A DNA stretch of 64,000 nt from Suillus spraguei. Lineage: Eukaryota > Basidiomycota > Agaricomycetes > Boletales > Suillaceae. The notes under the pieces are model-generated. The model was not told where the DNA came from. It made no database searches and saw only the letters and a program-made list of their open reading frames with translations. Positions 1 to 12,748 of this stretch are shown here, piece after piece. The DNA lies in NCBI GenBank assembly GCA_016800925.1, contig JABCPU010000004.1:496001-560000 (forward strand), read 5' to 3'. The position numbers were made by a program, and so were the translations under genes. Numbering within the stretch: position 1 is the stretch's first letter; each line of letters starts with the position of its first letter.

Positions 1-2066
1 ACCTGGCTTATACTGGTATCCATATGTCGAAAAGCAGCCAGTTTCCTGTGTGTAACAATCCTGGTCTATAGTATGGTAAGCGTTTGAACGGTTGCAAGAT
101 AAATCTGACTTACTTGTATTCGTGACACCAGACGTGGACTGCTGGTAGACACCACCAAGATACGAGTTAATTTGGGTGGCATCTGGGTTGGGAATATTAT
201 AGTTTTGCGAAGCATTGGCCCATTGGTACGCATTGTTCATAGGCTGTCTGCATTGTGAGTCAGGACACTTGGTAAAGACCGTCCACCTACAGCCCACTGC
301 GCAGATTGAGAAACTTGGCCTTCGACAGTGACCTATGGTTGTTGAGAAGCCTATCAGAATCAAAAACGAACGATCACACCTGTGCTTCGAAGACATCAAT
401 TTCGGGCGCAGATCGACCAACGTATGTCCCATCCGAGTGCATAGGTCCCGGATGGGATTCTCCTTTGCAAGTACACCTTGATAACCGCTGACCAGGGAGA
501 TACGAAAGCGCACTGTTGCCGTACGGGTTGCCAGTAACAGCTGCCGCCGGTGCACCACCGATCGTCTGATTGGGGGCTGTACCGACATTGCAAGCATCAT
601 AAGAGTAAGGCCACTGACACGTTGGTTAGGGATTGAATTTTGAGTCTGAGAAGGGGAACCTACCATTCCGTCGAGGCTTGCGCCGTATCCGACTCGTCCT
701 GTGAATTGTCAGATGATGACGTTTTCAAGATACGACGCTACAAACCGAGGTTACCCATCGACCACACTGAGATTGTGTTAATACGCTTTCAAAAATGACT
801 AGCTTCATTTCGTACCTGCCGGCCATAGACCTAGTTAACAGAAGAAAGGACCGGTAAAATATCAAACAGATAACATAACATTATACGTACCACTGACATT
901 GCTTGTCCCCGGTAAACTCACTGACGCCAGAACCATACCACCTGTGAAACAGAACTTATTCCAAGTGGAGATCAATCCACTTGTGAAACTCAAGTTGTTC
1001 ATTTCCCTTTCAGATAAGGTGATTTCCAGTGAGCCGTTTCTGGTTGTGACCTGACCAGGGTAATACCATTCAAGATCATTGGTCTGATAACAATTTATGC
1101 TTCAGCTAAAGCCAATACGCGGAAGCACGCGATTTACCTGCCAATAATGAAGGTTTACAGCCTCCCAATATGGATCATCTCCAGGCCAGAAGGTCCGGCC
1201 TTCTACTTCGAATTCATCGCTGAAAACTAACTGCCATTGCGAGGAATCTGCAAAGGATGTGTAGGTATGGGCGGATGATGGGGTATCCACGTCAATAAGA
1301 CCATAATTATTTGTCATAGTGGGGATCTTTACGGTGGTAATAGATATTTGTAACTTGATAAGAAGATGTGAGGACTTACCTGTCCGCTCGCGTTAATTCC
1401 ACCAATGTTGAATCCACCCTCATTTGAAAGAGAATGCCTTGTAAAATAGGATATCATAGGGTATCCAGCACTGAAAAAGTATGTCAATCCCAGGACTAGG
1501 CTGATACGGATGGTGCGGGCGTACAATAGGGTGACCATTCCAACAGCAAGTAAAATGAGGCAGCCGAGGTTGGTTAAACCTCTGTAAGTGAAGACAGAGC
1601 CGCCACGGTCATTCTTGCGGTCTCGACGAGGATCCGGATTATGAAGCTCGTCATCTGGTTCTTCAAGGTTCATGGCAAGAGTAGCACCCCATGAGGACGG
1701 ATCAGGAGAGAGGGAGAACTGCAGCAAATACTGCTTTATGATCGAAAAGACACAGCTGAATTGCAAAAGGGTGTGTGGGTACCTTTTCAGATATTGACTG
1801 TTCTTGGAGAGACGCAGTCCGCCCGGCACTGCTGTAAGGTGACTCGCTCTAGAAATGAAGTTTAGATCATATTACTTAGAGGGTAACATATGAAGTTGAC
1901 GACGAACAATAGTGCTATAGCTTTGCATACTTCTCAAGGACTGGGGGGCCCGAGCAAACGCGGCCTGCACGACCTGGGAGCTTCCTCCAGATTGAAGAAG
2001 AGTTGTTGTTGAAGGAGTATTAGAGGGAGTTTGAGAATAAAAACGCCTTTCGCCATCAGAGGCCAT
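1..2066 (-). CDS. KRE6/SKN1-like beta-glucan synthesis-associated protein (GH16 fold), 3' part missing
   Basis: Members of this family are type II membrane glycoproteins of the ER/Golgi/plasma membrane needed for cell-wall beta-1,6-glucan. Translation starts at 2066 (MASDGERRF...). A Ser/Thr-rich cytosolic tail is followed by the family hallmark SPDPSSWG and HNPDPRRDRKNDRGG, then one transmembrane segment (GLTNLGCLILLAVGMVTLLF), then AGYPMISYFTR and the GH16-type segment beginning WQLVFSDEFEVEGRTFWPGD. The GH16 catalytic motif ExDxxE is visible as APEIDVFEAQV at about 379-411. Introns are short; one splits the TM segment (donor GTACGC, acceptor TTTTTCAG) and restores LFAGYP. The gene runs off the left edge, so the C-terminus is not seen. 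Family assignment is firm; KRE6 versus SKN1 cannot be separated. Confidence 0.9.
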
Positions 2067-2238
2067 CTAAAGGCAAAACGATTGGACCGAAGATAAAGAG
2101 CGGTAAGGATATTGTATTGAAGGGGCCTACTAAGTGTTACAGTTAGAGATTGCAGGGGCGAATGGACAAAGAATCTCAATTTGTCGTGGGAAACGACCGG
2201 AGGATATTAATAGTAATACTATCTACCGTGTAAATCTT

Positions 2239-3460
2239 TTATGATGGTTGTCCAATGCCTGCGCCTTCCAACAAACCAAGTAGGCCACCACGACCTCCTA
2301 ATGACCCGATTTTACCAAGTTCATTAGCAGCTCTCTCCACACGGCGTAATCCGGTTCGCTCCCCACCCTCTCCCCCGATTTCCATTCCCTTTGCTGCCGC
2401 CTCCTCGTCAATTTTTTGCAGCCTGTTCACAACTCCCACATTCGCTCGTTCCAAAGCTGCTCGTCCAAGACCTTCATTGGTCACATACGGATATTCGGGC
2501 TCGAGCTTCTCTAACAACTCCGATTTTTTTGCCCGGTAGTTGTTCCGTGTCGTGCTTGGCGGATGTGAAAGTAGAATATGCGTAGTGACAGGCTGTGGAA
2601 CCTCGGCACTTGTAGCCCGAGGTGGTTGATATGTATATGCAGTTTTGTCTAGCCACTTGTCCAGCGCAACGACAGCATCCTTGGATTTCTTGACCTTGTC
2701 ATGCTTCGACGGTCGCCCTTTCTTCTTGATTGCATTTGCGGTAGTATAGGCTACCTGTTCGTACCCATCCGTGACGTCTGAGATAAACTTTTCCCTTGGC
2801 AATTCTCGCGGACTAAGCGGATACAGATTAGACGGGGGGAGGATGTGAAAAAACTGAACTTTTTGCAAGGCGGAAAGTACATATATTACGTAGGGTCTTA
2901 AAGGTCGCAGGAAATCCGTCGCGAGCACGTCAGGCAGCTTCAACAAAGACTGATACATGTCTGAGACACAGTGAGCTGGCCGATCTCAGAACACAGCAGC
3001 GCCTTACCAATTGTCATGGGAAGATGAGCGAGAGCATGCAACGGCGGAGCTGGCGCTGTTGGTTGAGTCGCAAAGAATGTGTAAAGGCCAAACAGAGCAA
3101 CAGCTCTAGTAAGAGGATATTCGGATTCCACTAACCGTTCTATATACGATTTGAGTACGCGCCTAGGAGATGCATCATGATCCTACCTGAGAAGAGTTGC
3201 ATGGTAATTTTAAGGAAAGCATCGCGAGATCTGGCATCAAAAACCTTGAAGTGCAGCCACATCCATCCTTGGTTGTTCCAGATATCCTTGAACAGCACAA
3301 AAGGCTGAAGAAGCTGAGACCTGGCATACCGCTCGACGTAAACACGAATAAGTTGGTCAATGTCCTCACGAGCAGGGTCCACAAACAAGGAGCATGTGAA
3401 ATATGTGGGCTGCAGGACTACTTGACCTCTAGGCGTTGTGTGGGTTGCAGCCAGTGACAT
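2239..3460 (-). CDS. SNAPc SNAP43 (SNAPC1)-like protein
   Basis: Probably a subunit of the small nuclear RNA-activating complex, which recruits polymerase II/III to snRNA promoters. Exon 1 (start 3460, MSLAATHTTPRGQ) gives EDIDQLIRVYVERYARS and WMWLHFKVFDARSRDAF. Splicing restores QLFSERLVESEYPLTRAVAL then FGLYTFFATQP, and next PMTIDMYQSLLKLPDVL. This order (acidic N-terminus, WLHFKVFD-like block, R-V-A-L-x-x-L-Y-x-x-x-x-T-Q block) follows the SNAP43 N-terminal domain. The C-terminal half is Lys/Glu-rich with a Gly-rich end (GGRGGLLGLLEGAGIGQPS). It is divergently arranged with the Ima1-like gene, with 123 bp between the start codons. The assignment rests on remembered family pattern, so it is moderate. 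Confidence 0.6.
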
Positions 3461-3583
3461 TGTTCTGTATAAAATCCACAGAGGAGTAAATTTCCATTCT
3501 TGTCAACCAGTTTATAAACAACACCAATTTCATCTACTAGTAGCACAACGCAGTACTCCTCCAGCTATACAACTTAAACTCAA

Positions 3584-5427
3584 ATGCCACCTCTCTTTCG
3601 TCACGCTGGCAGTACAATCTGCTTTTTCTGTAGGTCTACTATCAAGCCTGCACCACCAGATCAACGATCTTTCCGCTGTCCGCACTGTGACTGCTGGAAC
3701 CGCTATGACGCGAACGGCGAAATCATGTCAGATGAACCTGCCATGCACGATGAATCCCTGAACTCGAAGTCTTTTGCAAAACGAGGTAAGCTTCAACTTT
3801 ATCGTTGCTATTCACGCTCTAATTTATCGGCAGCCTCTCCCAGCAAGGACCGCCTGCCATCCATGTACGGAACCGGTCAGTTCTGTCACACATGTCAGAC
3901 GAACCAAATGCTCTTGGTCAACCTTCTCTCAAACTACCTACCACCACCACATGTGGGAACCGCCCTTTTTACACGCGTTTTATCATACTAAGCTTCATGA
4001 ACAGCATCCGGACTACGCGCAGCGTTTGGAGAAACTTCCGGAATATCGTGAATCGTTGCACGTCCGATATCCTCCGGTGTGTGCCAACTGTATGCCTGCT
4101 GTCGAAGAGGAGATTCGGAAGAAGGATCAGATGGCTCGGATAAAGGCACTGGGCGGATGGTTAAATGATAGCAGAGGCAAGGAGAAGCGGAGACAAGTTT
4201 CAGGATCCAGGAGGGAAAGAGAAAAACTTCAGACTCATTTGTTTCTGTGGAAACTGAGAGGGTTTTTATGGTTTATGACGTTAGCGGTAGCTGTTGTCGC
4301 TCACTCATCTGGTGCGCCAATACATTCTCACAGTTCTATCTTCATCGTCGTATCTGATTCTCATGCCGCAGTCGTGTTAAGACTCAATTTCCCCGATATA
4401 CTAGGTCATGTGCGTCAAGCTCTTCCTCTTATGGTTCTATGTAGTCTATTTTGGACTGCATGGGACCCAACATACTACTCCTTCCGGAAGGCACGAATAC
4501 AAGGTCGTGATCTCCGCGTTCGTGGCAAGAAACATTATATTGTCAGTCCGTATAGTAATCAGAGTTTAATTTACTAACATACCACCAGATTCTGCAAATG
4601 ACTGCATGGTTCTCCAGATTGCTATCATCTATTTTTCTCGCACTACCACTGCACTCGCCTTCTCGGGACTACTTGCATCTTTCACTATATCCGGCATCAT
4701 CACGAACGCATTACTACTGTCTAATATCGCTCATCGCTGAAGTACTCGTAAGTGCAATTTCACCTTCTCCCTTCACTCGTATTCACGTGCCGTATATACT
4801 TAGATCTGTGCCATCTCATTCGTCGCGCTGCGCGTACAGAAACCCCCGCCAATTCGCTTAATCGATACCTCTAGCCATCAACATCTAGCTGCCTCTGCGC
4901 ATCCTACGCCTGAGTTCTCCCCCCGTCCATCACCCGCACCCCATATGCGAACCGCTAGCGAACCAGACCTCCTTGCATCCCTCTCACTGTCATCAAATCC
5001 CATAATCTCCCCCAGTAACCCGATATTTGGCCTTCCTTCTCTCATGGCGTCCAACTCAACATATGCAAATTCTCAAAGCAAAGATGAAGACGAAGATGAC
5101 GATGCTATGGACTGGACCCCTACGGTTCCTTCGCCTGCAAAGCCAAAGAAGATCCTGAATGATGATGACGACGGTTCGTGGGTCAGGCCACAACGCTTCT
5201 TCCCTCCAGAACGGCCGACGGGCCTGGAGTCCTTGCTCGCTAGTACAAAATTAGACGATAGGGATCAGAAGCCATCTATTGTACATCCCACCGATACACG
5301 GACTACCCCACGTCTGTTTGTGGTGCGTTGGTGGTGGGCAGGTGCCACGTTGGTCCTCGTCCCTCTTGCCGCTTTAGGGTTGAACTTCTGGCGAGGAATG
5401 CAGACGACACGAGAGAAATTGACCTAA
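3584..5427 (+). CDS. Ima1-like inner nuclear membrane protein
   Basis: Ima1/NET5 (TMEM201) proteins sit in the inner nuclear membrane and help link the nuclear envelope to chromatin and the cytoskeleton. The N-terminus (MPPLFRHAGSTICFFCRSTI, then RCPHCDCWNRYDANGEI) is the Ima1 N-terminal zinc-binding domain with CxxC pairs. A second CxxC (FCHTCQTNQ) precedes HPDYAQRLEKLPEYRESLHV and YPPVCANC. After a basic stretch (KEKRRQVSGSRREREK) come hydrophobic segments (LRGFLWFMTLAVAVVAH and others). A Ser-rich acidic region (SKDEDEDDDAMDWTPTVPSP) and a last TM (WWWAGATLVLVPLAALGLNF) follow. Exon 1 ends at 3785 and exon 2 starts at 3834. At least four introns are needed; the middle joins are not all resolved. 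Confidence 0.8.
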
Positions 5428-5823
5428 CTCCAACTGCGTTGTGTAGATTACAATATATTCATTTGTGACCTGCACAAATTGCATGCTTCATTCAGACAAA
5501 TTTGTAGATACCCGACTGTGCAAACAAACCGACTCCACTGCTTGGCCAGTAATGCATAACATCAAGAACACAAGGATAGCTACGGACGGTATAAGTACGA
5601 TGGGAGAGGAATGGAAAGGCAATGACTTGGGTATGGGCGCGAGGACTATAGGCATAACGTCTGTCATCTAAATCCGCATACGTAAATAAGAATGAGGAAA
5701 GTGCATGGTCAGCAAGCGGATGCCACTGATCGATATGACAGTATAAAAAAGGAACGAATCGGATGCATCTCCACTCTACAAGGGATGATGAAAAAATACT
5801 ATTCTCCCCGCCTTTTTCCTAGC
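5428..5823. other. intergenic, convergent 3' ends
   Basis: 396 bp between the stop codons of the Ima1-like gene (plus) and the Ser/Thr-rich membrane protein gene (minus). I see only short unrelated open frames and no repeat or RNA structure; it presumably holds both 3' UTRs and terminators. Confidence 0.4.
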
Positions 5824-6922
5824 TCAGTATCCGTGCGTGGCGTACCCGCCATGGTGAAGCGGAACGCCATACGGGTCAGACTGATAACTTGGACCGCGCC
5901 CGAGTTCCTGCATCATGGGCTGAGGACCGGGACCACGCGCAAGGTCAGCGTAGCCACCAACAGGTGCAAGATTGGCAGGCCCTGCGGTGAAATCATGGTC
6001 AGGAATTGGGCTGAGTGTCGCTGCACCAATGCCGGCATGGCCGGAACCAGAGTGGAACGATGATGCGGTGGAATTACGGCGGTTCAGACCGGGAATACCA
6101 CTATTGTCATCGTTGTTGTTGTTGTTGCTCAGCTGCCAGTCAATAGGCTGCATGCGGTCATCGAAGCTGGAGGATTTGCCAAACTTCCACTTGCGAATAA
6201 TGGTCCAAATGATGATGGAACCACCGACGCTTGCAGCGATGACAATAAGGACGATGAGGGCAGTGTGCGTGATACCAGTAGAAGAAGAGGATAGGCTAGA
6301 TGGTGTGGCACTTGCACTTGAAGAAGCCGTGTTGGTGACGAGTATCACTGATTGGGAGGTGGGAGAGCCTGCCTGCGTAGGTGTGGCATCAATCGCAGAA
6401 GGAGTAGATGGAACCTTTGGATAGTTGGTGGTGTTGACGATGTTGACTGGGTGCTCGTTGGGGAGATTGAGGAAGAAGAAGATGTCGACGAAGAAGTCAA
6501 GCTCGTCGTCGCCGTCGTCGATAAAACTGGACTAACGAGCACTGTGGATGTCTATCGACGCAGTTTCAGTTACTGCTTATCTGAGATAAATATGGTGAAA
6601 CTCACTGTAGTAGCAGAGGACGAAGGAGTTGAAGAGGATATAGAAGATACAGGTGTGCTATCAGCTGTAGTTGCCGTTGTTGCGGACGGCGTTGCCGCAG
6701 CAGTGATTGCAGTAGAAGGACTAGCCCCTGCTCCGATGACAGGCTGGGGACTAGTTAAACCGCCGGGCTGGAACCAGTTAAATCACCATTCTGGGGAATT
6801 GACACTCGCTTCTTGAGGAAGCGGTTGTGGCCAACTTGGTGAATTGGATCGAATGCTTTTGCCCCGAGGCAACAACCAAGGAAAGAACGAGTGTGGTGTA
6901 GAAAAGGAGAGAAAGTTTGGCC
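5824..6922 (-). CDS. Ser/Thr-rich single-pass membrane protein
   Basis: Likely start at 6922: MAKLSLLFYTTLVLSLVVAS is a clear signal peptide. A Pro/Ser/Thr-rich ectodomain follows (PGGLTSPQPVIGAGASPST, SSISSSTPSSSATT, TSTVLVSPVLSTTATTSLTS). Then one transmembrane helix (TALIVLIVIAASVGGSIIIW) precedes the cytosolic tail beginning RKWKFGKSSSFDDRMQPIDW, with an Asn run and a Gly/Pro/Tyr-rich end. The layout resembles fungal wall-stress sensor or mucin-like proteins (Mid2/Wsc class), but no named domain is visible, so function is not assigned. Two introns fit well: acceptor GGTTCCAG before PGGLTSP, and donor GTGAGT after SSSATT with acceptor GTCGATAG before TSTVLV. The join near 6425-6440 between ISPTSTQSTSSTP and NYPKVPSTPSAID is out of frame. 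Confidence 0.6.
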
Positions 6923-7506
6923 ATCTTCACTAGATTTTATCGCGCGTACGTGGTGGTGTGTTCGAAAATAAAAACTTGAAGCTTAAGCTAAACCTTGGTG
7001 ACTGGAGATTGAACGAGTAGATGGACCAGCCGTCGATACAGGACAGTGAACGTCGTGGTTGAACAATTGAAACAAGTCAATAAAATGGAACCACTTTACA
7101 GGCGCCAGAAGGTACTCACTTGGTGAGGTAACGGTTCTCTATCCGATTCTGAATCACGTCCTAAGCAGAAAAGACAGATTTGAAAAAAAGGAGCGTCGTT
7201 GTTTCAGTGTAGAAGTAAAACCTTGTGGTAACAGCAAGGTAACAGAACGTGTTTGTCAGGGAAACCAACAAAGTGATATTGTCAGCCGCCTATATAAGCA
7301 TCCGAAACTCAAATGGTATAACTACAACACGCGTCCTCGATCGTAAATTATCAGTGCTCCAAAAGCACAACAAAGCGAACGATACGTAGGTTAATCAGTG
7401 AAGCTCTGTACTTGAGGTGAAACAACTAGCAACTCGAGAAAAAATCCCATCTTGTGTGTGAATATCCATTATCACATAACAACGTAAACATCCGAGAAGA
7501 TGTAAA
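6923..7506. promoter_or_regulatory. upstream region of the Ser/Thr-rich membrane protein gene
   Basis: 584 bp between the start of the membrane protein gene and the 3' end of the heparinase-like gene, both on minus. It carries a TATATAAG element at 7291-7298 (also readable as TATATAGG on minus). Several splice-like GTAAG/GTGAG motifs could reflect a 5' UTR intron. No coding signal is seen. Confidence 0.35.
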
Positions 7507-10003
7507 CTAAGAAGGGCTTGTCAATGACCACTGGCTCAGAGGCACAGTGCCGGGGGTGGTATATGAACTCGATGACATTCCTGGCCATTGTGGGTTAATG
7601 AGTACCTCCAACGTGTATGAGCCAGCAGGCAGACTGATCACCAGGACAGTCACACCATCATTAGGCTGATCAGGTTGTGGGGGAGTGGGATCAGAAGGGA
7701 ACCGAACAGCACTCATGGTGGTGAACGCCGCGCCAGATGGAGGATTAAGCAGTTGAACAGTAGTGGTTGCAGAACCGATGGCAAGTGTGGCGGTGAAGCC
7801 ATCCGAACTGATGGAAACAGTTGCGTTGGTGTGCGCTCGCCACATAACGGAAGCTGAAGCGTTGATCTCATCCTGGATAAGTACTTGCTTGCGGCCATTG
7901 ATCAAGTGGACACCGCGGGAGAACGAGGTACTGCGAGTGATCATTAGTACAAGTTCCGTATACAAGCATCAGTGAACATACACGTTGAAATATGCACTCG
8001 ACAGGTCCGCAATGAAGTACGCGCTGGAGTTACCAGGAACATTCATCACAGTACTGGACCCTTGGACTGTACCCGAGGTGTCATACGTGATGGTTGGTGC
8101 AGCAGCGACATTTTGGTTTTGTTGATTGACTAAAATGGTGTTCTGGCCCTCCGTCATTTTGCGGTAGTACAACCATCGTCCACTTCCCTGAGTGTCATTG
8201 GAGAAGTAGTTTATTGAATTGTAGTCCCCAGACCCAAGCTCTCCGAACCAACGAACACCAAGAGCATCAACGACAAAGTCGCCGCAATCAAGGTCATTGT
8301 GTGTCTGGTGCCCCTGCAACGTGCCAGCTTTAACGGCAACATAAAGAGCGTTCTCATCTGTCCAACTGGATCGCATGGAGCCCCATTGATCAGTGTTGTT
8401 ATTAAAGAAGTTGTCAAGTGCTAGACCATCCCAGAAAGCACCGGTAACAGCAGGGTTGTACCAGAACATGTTCCATGGATCAGCGGCGTCGAATTGATCA
8501 CGTTGGAAAAGCTGGAACTGAGGCATGTTATACTGCTGGCCGTAGAACATTATGGAGTTGGCAGTGGAGGAATACTTGTTTGGACCACAATCACCGTAGT
8601 TGAAGAGGGAGCCGGGGCCGGACACATACATGTGGTATTGGCCGGTCAAGTGGAAGTCAGGATTGACGGACAGAAGATCGTATGTAGAACCGGTAGCAGT
8701 CAACAACGAGGATGCCATCTCGGCATGACCTGTAGTACCGAAGTACCAGTAGTTGGCAGTCTCAGACCATGTACCGTCGCTCGAGATAGCAAGAGCACAG
8801 TTTTGAAGGGCATTGGGGACGGTCAAGGCAAGAAGTTGTGCAGCGATACCCGTGGTGTCATCGCCGAGGATGGCAAGTGCACCCATTGTAAGACCATTGT
8901 TACAAACACAGTTCCAGTTGCCCTCTGTGTTGGTGTTCCACCAGCCGAAGTACAGCGGGTCGTTGTTACTGTAAGCGATAGCCCCGTTACTAAGGCCGTA
9001 CGTAATCATCGTGGTCATGATCGAGCTTCTCTGAGAAGGTGTCCACGCATCATACAGCCAGTCATAAGCGATAGCATAAGCTGCGGTGAGCTCAGCAGTA
9101 TCGAGGAAGTGCGTTGGGTTCCATTTCGTAGAATTGTCAGGGCCCCAACCACCAGTCAGATTACCAGCTGCATTCTATGGTCACAGGGCATCAGACATCA
9201 AGCGACGTCAAAATATGCTAGGAAACATACTTGCAACTCGACATAGGTGCGATCCAACCACTTCGTGTCATTGGTTAAGCGATATGCATAAGAGAATGCT
9301 TTGACACGTTGCTTGATCTCACGAGCAGGATCCAAAATACCATTACCGCCGTCCATGTAATATACGACGGGAGGCAGGCCATGTATTGCGTTGCATTGCC
9401 GAAAATAGTGTTATTCCAACTGGAGAGATAGGGATCATTTTTGATGAGGTTGGGAAGGGAATCCCACTTATATGAAGGAGCGATGAGGCGAGGCCTGTCA
9501 GAACGAACTTGGGTTGGGCTGGGGTTGGATGGTTGGAAAGGATCTTGCGGCCAAGCAAGATTAGTGTCGGTGGTGGAGACGAATGTAGGAGTAGTGAATG
9601 CAGCAGTGTTGGTCTGTGGGATTTAAGCAATTGGATGATACAGCAAACAAATAAGGCTCACAGTCATTGGGTATATGGGTACTAAGTACTGGCTGTCTGT
9701 TGCCGTGGCGAAAAGACCGATATCATTTTTCACACTAATGGCCGAGGTGGCAGCAGCGCCAGCCGCCGCCGAGCTCGAAGCTGAAGCGTTCTTGCTTGAG
9801 CGGCTGCCCAAAACGCCACCCAAAACTGCGCCAACGATAACGACAACAGCAACGGGTATGCCAAACTTCACCCATTTATTAATCGCTTTCTTGGGCGGGT
9901 GGGCGGGCGTGATGTACCCTGACGACTCGTTGTAGTATGGGTCTCCAGACCCGTACGGTGAATTTCTGGTCTGACTGCCCAATGCATTGTAATTTGTGGT
10001 CAT
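7507..10003 (-). CDS. membrane-anchored heparinase II/III-like protein
   Basis: Starts at 10003 (MTTNYNALGSQTRN). About 45 cytosolic residues precede one TM helix (WVKFGIPVAVVVIVGAVLGG) with no signal peptide, so it is type II with the enzyme domain outside. A Ser/Ala linker then leads to an alpha/alpha-toroid-like region (LIAPSYKWDSLPNLIKNDPY, then DGGNGILDPAREIKQRVKAF, then SNGAIAYSNNDPLYFGWWNT). The beta part holds the heparinase II/III-type block GHQTHNDLDCGDFVVDALGV followed by RWFGELGSGDYNSINYFSND. The family cleaves uronic-acid polysaccharides or related glycans; the substrate here is unknown. An intron after PIYPMT joins TNTAAFTTP in frame. Between about 9378 and 9400 the frame breaks by one base with no room for an intron. 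Confidence 0.8.
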
Positions 10004-10228
10004 TGGTGCAAACTGGCCTTGAGTTTAGGCCAAAGAAGGATTAAAGGAGAGACTGTAGGTGGGCGTTGACTGACAAAAACTAGTAGGACGAAGAAGCGAG
10101 TGTTTACGTTGAAAGTGAAGGTGAGAACAGGAAGAGACTCGTCGGACCACAAATTTAGACAACGGCATCACGGCTGCTAACCATACTGTCTTGGTTGTAA
10201 ATACAAAAATAGATACACACAGCGATCA

Positions 10229-11855
<1,627 letters not shown>

Positions 11856-12748
11856 GGTAAGTAGGTTTGAAGAGGCTCGGATCCTGGAAGTTACTTGTGA
11901 ACTTATGCCGAAATCCGGAACCAATTCAGATGGCACGTGAAAGCATCCGTGCTCCACCAGAGTATGACATGTCTTATCATCATGTGCAATGCGTATAAAC
12001 CTCCCGCCGTTCTACAAAAGCTCATTGGTATGCATGGTTTATACTATCGATTACGGTTGGGCCAGTCGGTCGACTCTATTCGTGATAAACCATTTGTTAC
12101 AAATGACAACGGTATGTTACGAAAATGCCTGAGATATTCTAACGAAATCACCATCTGTACTAGTACTTTTTACGCGATAATCGGTAAGTAGTATATAATT
12201 GTCTTATCATATACCCTTTACGTTTGCTCTCACAAGTCTTGATCAAGTTCACGGGAATACTGCCACGCAATTGGCTCTATGTACTCCAAGATGGCATGGA
12301 AGTGACAAAGGCCCCCCATCACCAAGTTATATCCGCTGTTGCATATAATTTCTCCCAGACAAGACATTAAATCCTGGCCAAGCTCGTCCGTTTGAAATTT
12401 ACCAAAAGGAAGTCCTTCGACCCCACTTCACCGAGTTCTTACTACGAGCGAACTTGTCTCCGCATATGCTAACCTTATTGAGTCATCAACGACGCACCAC
12501 GCAACAGAATTTTGCATTTATCTTCCGCGCTTATCGAGCTCTAAAGATATCCGAGTCGATATCCGCGGTCTGCGTTATACGTGGTGCAGGAACAAGACTG
12601 GCCCGAGTGCCTGCTTGGATCTCTCATGCCTATATATGTGAACTCGATAGCAAATTTTGACTGCGCTTCTACTTGGGCTGTCGCTTCAGGCACCTAGTAT
12701 TAAAAGTCTGAACTTCTTCATACATCACTCCTTCCCTCCGTCGTTGCA
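11856..12748. promoter_or_regulatory. divergent promoter region, thiolase / urea transporter
   Basis: 893 bp between two divergent start codons. The 10-mer GTCTTATCAT occurs twice (11971-11980 and 12201-12210). Each copy contains GATAAG on the minus strand, the core of fungal GATA-factor (AreA/Nit2 class) sites that control nitrogen genes such as urea transporters; role here is inference. Other sequence is unremarkable, and the open frames inside show no family resemblance. Confidence 0.35.

Noticed and set aside
6440..6520. Acidic plus-strand frame with Glu/Asp runs opposite the Ser/Thr-rich gene
   Set aside because: It is the antisense shadow of TCT/TCC serine codons; the minus strand has the signal peptide and TM helix.
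12454..12660. 68-codon open frame upstream of the urea transporter
   Set aside because: No recognisable features; overlaps the likely promoter.
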